From the NCBI GenBank assembly GCA_963543925.1, contig CAUUCP010000003.1, positions 23,160 to 87,159 of the forward strand: 64,000 nt of DNA. Reading direction: 5' to 3'. Every line of letters begins with the position of its first letter. Within the stretch, counting starts at the first letter, position 1. The position numbers and the translations under genes were made by a program. A model generated the notes under the pieces. The model ran no database searches. It saw only the letters and a program-made list of their open reading frames with translations, and was not told the DNA's origin. This DNA comes from Bacteroides_D sp963543925. Lineage in GTDB: Bacteria > Bacteroidota > Bacteroidia > Bacteroidales > CAJPTX01. Below, piece by piece: positions 9,667 to 17,207 of the stretch.

Positions 9667-9704
9667 TCTCTTCTGGTCTATTCTTGCGAAAGGTACGAAA
9701 AGTC
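8073..9704. repeat. Long direct repeat, right copy (twin gene 2)
   Basis: Right partner of 6350-7981. The diverged window here is 9118-9379. Identity ends at 9704 on one side; on the other it degrades into short G/C-rich repeats near 8050. Confidence 0.9.
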
Positions 9705-9847
9705 TAGGGCTAGACGGGCGGAAATTGAAGGAGAGGGGGCGTAATGCCTTTCTATCCCCCTTTGCGATGCTTGTCCTACACAGTGTGAGAAGAAGCTGCC
9801 TATCTTCAGGTCTACGACTGTTTTTTATGCGCACAGTGTACACTACC

Positions 9848-10075
9848 ACTTTAGGGAATCCTAAAGCGCTATTTTTATACAATAAACTAAATAATAGCGT
9901 ACTGGAATAAAGAAATACGTATAGCGCATAGGCTATTTTGGCGTAGGTAATTTTACCTAATATAGTCGGTGTAGCGTCGGTGTATAGTCGGTGTAGCGTA
10001 CGTGTAGCATTGGTGTACTCCGAACATGCCTTGTTTTGGGAGTGGGAATTGAGGAAAATATAAAGCGGTATAAGC
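9848..10075 (+). repeat. Intergenic repeat, orientation 2, copy 1
   Basis: Starts with the palindrome CTTTAGGGAATCCTAAAG, then GCGCTATTTTTATAC, TAATAGCGT, GGAATAAAGAAATACGTATAG, TAGGTAATTTTACCTAA (a second small inverted repeat), quasi-tandem GTCGGTGTAGC units, and GAATTGAGGAAAATATAAAG. The same order is found at 51868-52088. The first about 80 bp are the reverse complement of the end of the orientation 1 repeats (6275 and 54955). Confidence 0.75.
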
Positions 10076-10186
10076 TCTCTTCTGGAATATATTTCCAGCC
10101 AATTTTCTCTGTTTTTTTTGACACACCTCCCCTAGTGGCTTCCACTCGACCGCCGCGCCATTTAGCGACGCTTCTAGATAAGTCAT
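9953..10186 (-). pseudogene. hsdS: hsdS stub (type I restriction specificity subunit, first about 20 codons only)
   Basis: The ATG at 10186 lies 37 bp after the hsdR stop, where hsdS is expected. The first residues, MTYLEASLNGAAVEWKPLGEV, are the typical HsdS N-terminus and match residues 11-29 of the hsdS fragment at 52810. After GGGGAGGTGT the sequence changes abruptly into the intergenic repeat, so no target recognition domain remains. The 77-codon frame runs on by chance through the GTCGGTGTAGC repeats. I see no complete hsdS in the window. Confidence 0.75.
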
Positions 10187-10223
10187 AATGCCTCGCCCTC
10201 CACCATTTTTTTACAAAGGGTGC

Positions 10224-13181
10224 TCAGAGGTCGCCCCCTAACCCCTTGTATCGTTCCACGAACTCTACCAGCTTCGCATATACGCGGTTCTTTTTCGGGA
10301 GATACTCTGGGAGGAGGGGACTCATGCGCGGGAGGATATCACTGAGCTCGGTTCCATTCTCATTCACATACTCCCGTTTGAGCGAGAGGATAAGGAAATG
10401 CCGAGCCTTATTTTCGTTGAGCTCCTCCTCGCAGATGAGGTCTATTATCTCCTGTTCCTTCCTTTTTCTCGCATAAGCGTAAAAGGCGGAAATAAGCGCG
10501 TCTTTATCGGTTATGGTATCAAAGCTTGCAGTGTTTATAAAATCGATTATAAGCGCCTCTTTTGCGCGATTTGAGATACTTGCTTTCGTCATTCGACGTA
10601 CCTCCTCTACCAGCGCCTCCTTGTCCTTACGTTTCTTATGGTATTGAAAGATGAGGTCTAGGATATATTCGAGGGTTATTTCCTGCGACTTGAGCAATTC
10701 GACTTCGAAGACAACGTCCTTCCAGTCGATTTTTTCCTTTTCCTGCTTTTCTTCTCCTGCACGGAGTGCACGACGCCAGTCGCGGATATCGTTATACACG
10801 GATCGGTAATCTTGCAATGCTCGCTCGGGGAGTACTTCGAGCTCCTGCATCGTCTTCATATCGTCGTCGGTTAAGAAATGTGCTTCCTTGAAGGCTTCTA
10901 CAGCTGCAGGGTTGCTCTTATCTATGTGTTGGAAGGCTTTGAGGTAGGTAAACTCGTCGTAGTTCTGTAGGATGTTCTCTATCCGTAGGTAGTCGCCAAA
11001 GAGCTTTACAAAGGTCTTCTTCTCCTCCTCCTTTTCTATCTCCTTGGGTCGTGGGAATATTCCCTTAAGGTCTTGCACGATGGCGCGATAGCCCCGTTTT
11101 GCTTCCCCAGTAAGGATATCGGTAAATCCCTCAAGGTACTCTCGATAACTCTTTTCCAAGACCACGTTACGTGTTTTCTTATCGCCGAAGAGTGTAATGG
11201 CATCAATCGTGTGTTGCTCTAGGTCTCGGAAGGTGACGATATTCCCAAAGCTTTTCGTAGCGTCATAAATACGGTTTGTACGAGAAAAGGCTTGTATCAG
11301 CCCATGGTAACGCAAATTCTTGTCTACGAAGAGTGTATTTAGACATGGCGCATCAAAACCCGTGAGGAACATTCCCACCACAATCAACAGATCTACCTCT
11401 CGACGCTTTACCCGCTTGGCGAGGTCGCGGTAGTAGTTCTGGAAATTCTCTATTCCAAAGCTACTTGGCGTTGGAAAAGCGGCGTTATAGTCTTCTATGG
11501 CTGCCATGAGGAACTCTTTGGCGGTAGTGCCCATGGCGCTAGGGTTGAAGTTCTCATCAGCGATCTCCCCCACGGCTTGTTGCTCCTCGTTAGGGGCAAA
11601 AGAGAAGATGGTGGCAATGCGCAACGGCTGCTCTTTCCCCTCTTGCTGCCTCTTAAACTCTTGGTAATAGAGCTTGGCGGCCTCGATGCTGCTCACAGCA
11701 AGTATCGCATTAAATCCCGTTCCTGCGGTGGGGTTACGATGAGTCTTAGTATCGTAGTGCTGTAAAATGTAGTGTGTAATCTCCTTAATGCGCTGTGGGT
11801 GTAGGAAGGCTTCTCGTGTTTCTGCGGCGTTAAGCTTCTGTTCGTCTTGTTCACTTTCAATCCCTTTGAAGCGCGGGCGTACGTTGTTATAATCGACCTT
11901 AAACTTCAACACCTTCTGGTCGCGAATGGCGTCGGTGATCACATAGGCGTGTAGCTCTGGACCGAAGACCGAGGCTGTAGTTTCAGCAGTGGGTGAATTT
12001 TCAGGGAAGATCGGTGTGCCCGTAAAGCCGAACTGATAGTAGCGTTTGAAGCGCTTACGGAGGTTCTTTTGCCCTTCGCCGAATTGCGACCGGTGTGCTT
12101 CGTCAAAGATAAAGACCACCTCCTGTGCATAGACGGGGAGATCCTTCTCGCTCTTGAGCAGGTTGGAGAGCTTCTGGATAGTGGTCACGATAATACGTTG
12201 ATCCTTCTTTTCTAGGTTACGTTTGAGCTCCTCGGTGCTCTCTGAGCCGTTGACACTATCGGGGGAGAAGCGTTGGTACTCCTTCATAGTCTGGTAGTCG
12301 AGGTCTCGCCTGTCGACCACGAAAAAGACCTTTTCAATGAAGGGTAATTGGGTTGCTAACTGTGCCGCCTTAAAGCTCGTGAGTGTTTTGCCCGAGCCTG
12401 TAGTATGCCAGATGTAGCCTCCCCCCTCAGGGGTTGACCAAAGCTTCTCTTCGTGTGCGATGCGGATTTTCCAGAGGATACGCTCTGTGGCGGCTATCTG
12501 ATAGGGTCGCATCACGAGGAGCGTCTTGGTCGTGTCAAAGACGGAGTAGGTAAGGAGTGTATCCGTACCGTTTGAGATGACAAAGAGCTGCAGGTAACGA
12601 AAGAGCGAGCTTTCGGCATTAAAACTCTCTTTGGCGTAACGTTGCACTTGGTTGAATGCTTCTCGAATAGCCACTCCACGCTTCTTAAGCTCGATTTGCA
12701 CCATTGGCAGCCCGTTGACTAGGATAGTCACGTCGTACCGATTGCGCCGCGTCCCCTCTTGTTGAAACTGTGTGAGTACTTGTAGTTTGTTGAGCGCAAC
12801 GTTCGTTTTGTCTACGATACGGATGTTCTGCTCCCGCCCATCGTCAAAACGAAACTGATAGGCGTCGTCGTGATGAATCTTCTCTGTTTTCTCTATCAGC
12901 GTGTCGGCAGGCTTGTCGAGATACTCTGTCAGAAGTCGCGCCCACTCCGAGTCCGAAAATACTACGTTGTTGAAAGTCTCGAGCTGACGACGCAAGTTGA
13001 CAAGCAAATCCGCAGACGTCTTCAATTCTAGGTATTCGTAGCCCTGCTTTTTTAGGTCGGCAACAAACTCACGTTCGAGGTCTGCCTCTGTTTGATAGGT
13101 GGTATTTCCCTCGTAGTATGTAGTATATTCCTCAAGAACGATATAGTGATTGGATTCTGCAATTACGCTTCTGGCACGCAT
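10224..13181 (-). CDS. hsdR: Type I restriction enzyme R subunit
   Basis: 985 residues from the ATG at 13181, preceded by GGAGGTAAA; an in-frame GTG 15 bp upstream is less likely. The N-terminal nuclease domain has YDVTILVNGLPMVQIELKKR, matching the D...ExK core. The motor domain has Walker A HTTGSGKT, DEAH in IFDEAHRSQFG, and later helicase motifs FGFTGTP, VGMFLTGFDAP and QAFSRTNR. HsdR is the DNA-translocating and cleaving subunit and works only in complex with HsdM and HsdS. It starts 14 bp after the hsdM stop and shares its transcript. With hsdS truncated next door, restriction should be inactive unless a specificity subunit comes from elsewhere. The length is normal for the family. Confidence 0.95.
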   Translation of the reverse strand: MRARSVIAESNHYIVLEEYTTYYEGNTTYQTEADLEREFVADLKKQGYEYLELKTSADLLVNLRRQLETFNNVVFSDSEWARLLTEYLDKPADTLIEKTEKIHHDDAYQFRFDDGREQNIRIVDKTNVALNKLQVLTQFQQEGTRRNRYDVTILVNGLPMVQIELKKRGVAIREAFNQVQRYAKESFNAESSLFRYLQLFVISNGTDTLLTYSVFDTTKTLLVMRPYQIAATERILWKIRIAHEEKLWSTPEGGGYIWHTTGSGKTLTSFKAAQLATQLPFIEKVFFVVDRRDLDYQTMKEYQRFSPDSVNGSESTEELKRNLEKKDQRIIVTTIQKLSNLLKSEKDLPVYAQEVVFIFDEAHRSQFGEGQKNLRKRFKRYYQFGFTGTPIFPENSPTAETTASVFGPELHAYVITDAIRDQKVLKFKVDYNNVRPRFKGIESEQDEQKLNAAETREAFLHPQRIKEITHYILQHYDTKTHRNPTAGTGFNAILAVSSIEAAKLYYQEFKRQQEGKEQPLRIATIFSFAPNEEQQAVGEIADENFNPSAMGTTAKEFLMAAIEDYNAAFPTPSSFGIENFQNYYRDLAKRVKRREVDLLIVVGMFLTGFDAPCLNTLFVDKNLRYHGLIQAFSRTNRIYDATKSFGNIVTFRDLEQHTIDAITLFGDKKTRNVVLEKSYREYLEGFTDILTGEAKRGYRAIVQDLKGIFPRPKEIEKEEEKKTFVKLFGDYLRIENILQNYDEFTYLKAFQHIDKSNPAAVEAFKEAHFLTDDDMKTMQELEVLPERALQDYRSVYNDIRDWRRALRAGEEKQEKEKIDWKDVVFEVELLKSQEITLEYILDLIFQYHKKRKDKEALVEEVRRMTKASISNRAKEALIIDFINTASFDTITDKDALISAFYAYARKRKEQEIIDLICEEELNENKARHFLILSLKREYVNENGTELSDILPRMSPLLPEYLPKKNRVYAKLVEFVERYKGLGGDL

Positions 13182-13195
13182 TTTACCTCCCCCCA

Positions 13196-14779
13196 CTACG
13201 AAGCGCTCTTGGTAAAATGCTCAATAGCACGGATCTGCTGGTTGATATCTGTGCGCAGGGTGTCGATCTTTTTTACAATCTCCTGTATCGTTGTATTGAG
13301 TGCACGAATGTCGGTCTCCTCTTCCGCCTCTGTTTCTTGCACCATAGTTCGTTCCCCCAGATAGGTCGTTACCGAGAGGTTGTAGCCGTTCTCTACAATC
13401 GTTCGATAATCCACCATAGTGGCGATATTGGGCAATTTTTGCTTAGTGGCAAAGAGCTCGATGAGCGCCGCGATGTGCTCGTCTGTAAGGACGTTGTTGT
13501 TCACCTCCTTCTTGTAAAACTGCTCAGAGGTAGCATCAATAAACTGGATATCTGTTCCCTCCTTATGCTTGGATAGTACGAGGATGTTGGTGGCTATCGA
13601 CGTACCATAGAAGAGTCTATCGGGGAGGGCGATAATAGTCTCCACATAGTTGTTATCGACCAAATACTTACGGATTTTCTGTTCTGCACCTCCGCGGTAG
13701 AAGATTCCTGGGAAACAGACAATCGCCGCCCGTCCGCGTGCAGAAAGATAGTTCAGAGAGTGAAGTACAAAAGCGAAGTCTGCTTTATTTTTCGGGGGGA
13801 GCACTCCCGCAGGTGCGAAGCGGTCGTCGTTGATAAGTGTGGGGTCGCCAGTTCCTATCCATGTAATGGAGTAAGGGGGATTGGATACGATGACATCAAA
13901 TGGCTTATTCTCAAGGAATTGTGGGGCAGTGAGGGTATCGCCTAGCGTTATGGAGAACTTGTCGTAATTGACCTCGTGGAGGAACATATTCATCCGCGCT
14001 AGGTTGTAGGTGGTGTGGTTAATTTCTTGCCCAAAGAACCCTTCCTCTATCGCATTCTCTCCCAGTTGCTTCTTCACCTGCAAGAGTAGCGAGCCCGAGC
14101 CTGCCGCTGGGTCATACACCTTGTTTACAGAGGTCTGTTGATGAAGGGCGAGGCGTGCCAATAACTTTGAGACGTCCTGCGGGGTAAAGAACTCCCCCCC
14201 CGACTTTCCAGCATTCGCCGCATAGTTCGAGATGAGGAATTCGTAGGCATCCCCAAAGAGGTCGATGTGGTGTTCTTCAAACCTACCGAAGTTTACCTCT
14301 CCGACACCGTTGAGCACTGCAGCAAGACAACGATTGCGGTCAGCCACCGTGTTACCGAGGCGCGTACTTGAGGTATCAAAATCGGAAAACAGTCCCCTGA
14401 TATTCTTTTCTGACTCATAGCCGATCGCCGAGCTTTCTATTGCACGGAAGATGGCAGCGAGGTCGGTATTAAGGTTCGGATTAGTATGAGCCGTCTTACA
14501 GACATTGCTAAAAAGCTGCGACGGGTAAATAAGATAGCCCTTGGTACGAATTGCTTCATCTCGAAGTACATCCGTGATGATACTATCCTCCATCGCTGCG
14601 TAATTTAGCGAGGAATCGCCCGCCTCGATATAAGCGACAAAGTTCTCACTAATAAAGCGATAGAAGAGCGTCCCGAGGACAAATTGTTTGAAATCCCACC
14701 CGTCGACTGCTCCGCGCACGTCGTTGGCGATCTTCCAAATCGCCGCCTGTAACTCTGCTCTTTGTTCTACACTACTCAT
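13196..14779 (-). CDS. hsdM: Type I restriction enzyme M subunit (N6-adenine DNA methyltransferase)
   Basis: 527 residues from the ATG at 14779, chosen because AGGAG lies 8 nt upstream; a GTG at 14788 is the alternative. An N-terminal HsdM helical domain is followed by the methyltransferase domain, with SAM-binding motif YDPAAGSGSLL and catalytic SNPPYS. A C-terminal helical tail probably contacts HsdS. It methylates adenine in the site chosen by HsdS. It is the first gene of hsdM-hsdR-hsdS(stub), with a good Bacteroidota promoter directly upstream. The gene looks intact, so loss of hsdS may be recent or may reflect switching of the specificity gene. Confidence 0.95.
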   Translation of the reverse strand: MSSVEQRAELQAAIWKIANDVRGAVDGWDFKQFVLGTLFYRFISENFVAYIEAGDSSLNYAAMEDSIITDVLRDEAIRTKGYLIYPSQLFSNVCKTAHTNPNLNTDLAAIFRAIESSAIGYESEKNIRGLFSDFDTSSTRLGNTVADRNRCLAAVLNGVGEVNFGRFEEHHIDLFGDAYEFLISNYAANAGKSGGEFFTPQDVSKLLARLALHQQTSVNKVYDPAAGSGSLLLQVKKQLGENAIEEGFFGQEINHTTYNLARMNMFLHEVNYDKFSITLGDTLTAPQFLENKPFDVIVSNPPYSITWIGTGDPTLINDDRFAPAGVLPPKNKADFAFVLHSLNYLSARGRAAIVCFPGIFYRGGAEQKIRKYLVDNNYVETIIALPDRLFYGTSIATNILVLSKHKEGTDIQFIDATSEQFYKKEVNNNVLTDEHIAALIELFATKQKLPNIATMVDYRTIVENGYNLSVTTYLGERTMVQETEAEEETDIRALNTTIQEIVKKIDTLRTDINQQIRAIEHFTKSAS

Positions 14780-14805
14780 GGTTGTCACTCCTTCCTAGTG
14801 TGGAA

Positions 14806-14836
14806 CAAAAGTAAAGCAAAAGAATGTGCTAAGCAA
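14806..14836 (-). promoter_or_regulatory. Predicted promoter of hsdMR
   Basis: On the minus strand, TTG (comp. 14834-14836), 20 bp, then TACTTTTG (comp. 14806-14813), which fits the TAnnTTTG -7 box with a -33 TTG. The start codon lies 27 bp downstream. Confidence 0.6.
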
Positions 14837-14957
14837 TCTTTCTAGCCACAATCCCCAGACACCACACAGGCAGTACGATAGATATTAGATGTTAAGGTTT
14901 AACGTTGGATAAGCGACACAACACGCCGCGAGTCTACGGCATTGACACTTCCCTCGG

Positions 14958-15830
14958 TCAATGCTTCCCCCACTTCACTTGCACTCTTTCTTCGCTAGCA
15001 ATACGTTCTTCGAGTTCACGCACAAGGGTAACCTCGCGATGGTTGAGAATAATGCTCCGCACCTCGTTTTTCACGATAGGAAATGGGGCGACCTCTCCTA
15101 TGGGTTTCCACTCCTGAAAAGCAAGGAAATAAACCAAACCGTCCTTCACAAACTCTGCATTACGGACACGACGGTTATCTAGGGCGAGATCTAAGTCTGC
15201 TGGGAGGTACTTTGCCAAGGAGGTCAATGGACACCACTCCTCGGGGGTGAATAGGAACTGTATTCCAGCCTTCATGGAGAGAGAGGAGAGCTTCTGCATA
15301 TTCTCGTCATTGACGGGACGTGCATAGAGCTCTTTCACCTCGGCAATATGTTGGCTTCCCTCTGGAATAGTGAGTAGGAGCACCCTCACCAATGGATGTT
15401 TTAAAGTGAAGAGAGGATGATTATCGTCATAGAACTGCTGCATCTCAGACTCGGCAACGAGAGTATCCAGTTTCGTCTGAACATACTGGCTCTCAAAAGA
15501 CTGTGTATAAAGGGAACGACGAAAATCCTCCACCTGTCGTTCCAGCTGGGGATTGTCCTTCCCGATCTGTTTTTCTGCATAGAGGTAGAGACGCGTGTTT
15601 CGTACCCAGATGTCCACGTATTGCTTTACCGCTATAGTACTATCCTCCCGCGATTTACCCTGATAGAGATCCTGTGGGAGTGCAGTACGTAGTAGGACAT
15701 GATCCTCCATCTGTACCACAACATCCTGATTCGAAGCGTGTTCAGAAGAACACGAGCCCAGAAAACAGCCCCAACAGAGCAGCCCCACAAGCAGAAAAAT
15801 GGGACGAAAAGCAACGGAATACCCTTGCAT
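14958..15830 (-). CDS. PPIase-like (SurA N-terminal-like) lipoprotein
   Basis: 290 residues. The N-terminus is a lipoprotein signal with lipobox FLGSC (Cys near residue 27), followed by SSEHASNQD. The rest resembles the helical chaperone part of SurA/PrsA-type proteins (RQVEDFRRSLYTQSFESQYVQTKL, then SEMQQFYDDNHPLFTLKHPLVRVLLL), but no parvulin catalytic domain is clear. It starts 5 bp after the folC stop, so they are probably one transcript. From knowledge of related genomes I would expect a PpiC-type gene to follow directly. Here the restriction/DUF1703 island intervenes, and the SurA-like gene starts only at 5858. Confidence 0.65.
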   Translation of the reverse strand: MQGYSVAFRPIFLLVGLLCWGCFLGSCSSEHASNQDVVVQMEDHVLLRTALPQDLYQGKSREDSTIAVKQYVDIWVRNTRLYLYAEKQIGKDNPQLERQVEDFRRSLYTQSFESQYVQTKLDTLVAESEMQQFYDDNHPLFTLKHPLVRVLLLTIPEGSQHIAEVKELYARPVNDENMQKLSSLSMKAGIQFLFTPEEWCPLTSLAKYLPADLDLALDNRRVRNAEFVKDGLVYFLAFQEWKPIGEVAPFPIVKNEVRSIILNHREVTLVRELEERIASEERVQVKWGKH

Positions 15831-15835
15831 AGAAA

Positions 15836-17149
15836 CTAGTTCTCAATCCCTAAGAGCGCCATAATCTCCCCAACGAGATAAGTGCTCCCCCCGACAAATA
15901 TGAGGTCTTCAGTCTCGGCATCCTGCTTTGCCGCCGCAAGAGCCTCGGACGAGGTTTCGAATGACTGCCCTTTCAACTCGTACGGTAAAGCACGCTGTAC
16001 CAACTCCTCTACCCTGAGTGCACGAGGCACATTGGAACGTGTAAAGTAATACACAGCCTCGGTTGGGAGTAGTGCAAGTATCCCCTCAATATCTTTATCC
16101 CCCGTGAGCCCTAGCACCATTCGGAGCTTCTTATGTGGCGTATTATTTAACTGCGCAACGACGCCACGCATCCCCTCCACATTATGCCCTGTATCGCAAA
16201 TGATGCGTGGTGATTGACTCAGCCACTGCCAACGTCCAAGAAGATGCGTACGTGCTACAACATGTCGTAAGCCGTCATGTAGTGCTTCGTCAGAGATTGC
16301 GCAACCATACGCCCTCAACTGATCTACAGATGCAAGAACCGTGGATAGATTCCAAACCTGAATAGCGGATAGGAGATCGGTATCGAATGTTATTTGCTGG
16401 TTCTTGTAAGCGTGTTCGTAGACGAAATGCTGGTATTTTCCATCATCGGTCATCTTTTGTTCCAGACACTTCCATGTGCTAGAGGCTACGGTAAATGAGG
16501 TCTGCTGGGCAGCTGTGATAGCCGTAAAGACGCCGCGCACGGGACCTCGCGCATCCCCCACGACAACGGGCACTCCCAGCTTAACAATCCCTGCTTTTTC
16601 TTTAGCGATAGCCTCAATCGTATTACCTAGCAGGTCGGTATGATCTAGGCTCACATTTGTCACTACGCTGAGGATGGGTTGTATGATATTGGTCGAGTCG
16701 AGACGTCCTCCTAATCCGACCTCAATGACAGCAATGTCGACCTCTTGCTCAGCAAAGTAGCTAAATGCTAAGGCGACGAACATCTCAAAGAAGGAGGGTT
16801 CGATCTCTTCAAAGAAATCTCGGTGATTTTCGACGTAGTCCACCACGTACTGTTCGGAGATTTTCTCCCCATTCACTCGGATACGCTCTCGGAAATCTAT
16901 CAGATGAGGCGAAGTACACAGCCCCACCTTATAGCCCGCAGCCTGAAGAATACTAGCCAATGCATGTGAGACACTCCCTTTCCCATTCGTTCCCCCGACA
17001 TGGATGCAGAGGTAGGACTGGTGTGGCGCACCGTCATACATATCCAGAGCTTCACTATTGTCTAAATTAGCTTTGTAGGCTGCAGCTCCTGTACGATGGA
17101 ACATAGGGAGGGAGGATTCCAGATAAGCTATGGTCTCCTGATAGTTCAT
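15836..17149 (-). CDS. folC: Bifunctional folylpolyglutamate synthase / dihydrofolate synthase
   Basis: 437 residues. The P-loop GGTNGKGSVSHALAS lies near residues 52-66, followed by LCTSPHLIDFRERIRVNG, the family signature EVGLGGRLDSTN, SLDHTDLLG, and the C-terminal ligase part with DTGHNVEGM and GLTGDKDIEGILALL. It adds glutamate to dihydropteroate and to folates in the cytoplasm, and the length is normal. It follows argS by 58 bp and runs into the PPIase-like lipoprotein gene with a 5-bp gap. Confidence 0.95.
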   Translation of the reverse strand: MNYQETIAYLESSLPMFHRTGAAAYKANLDNSEALDMYDGAPHQSYLCIHVGGTNGKGSVSHALASILQAAGYKVGLCTSPHLIDFRERIRVNGEKISEQYVVDYVENHRDFFEEIEPSFFEMFVALAFSYFAEQEVDIAVIEVGLGGRLDSTNIIQPILSVVTNVSLDHTDLLGNTIEAIAKEKAGIVKLGVPVVVGDARGPVRGVFTAITAAQQTSFTVASSTWKCLEQKMTDDGKYQHFVYEHAYKNQQITFDTDLLSAIQVWNLSTVLASVDQLRAYGCAISDEALHDGLRHVVARTHLLGRWQWLSQSPRIICDTGHNVEGMRGVVAQLNNTPHKKLRMVLGLTGDKDIEGILALLPTEAVYYFTRSNVPRALRVEELVQRALPYELKGQSFETSSEALAAAKQDAETEDLIFVGGSTYLVGEIMALLGIEN

Positions 17150-17207
17150 TTCTTAGATGGAAATAGATAGGAAATAGTAAGGAATCGCCCTTAATTCTTA
17201 ACAGGGC

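Noticed and set aside
9953..10145. Possible small protein encoded by the GTCGGTGTAGC repeats
   Set aside because: The peptide is only the translation of quasi-tandem intergenic repeats after the hsdS break; the sister repeat at 51868 does not keep the frame.
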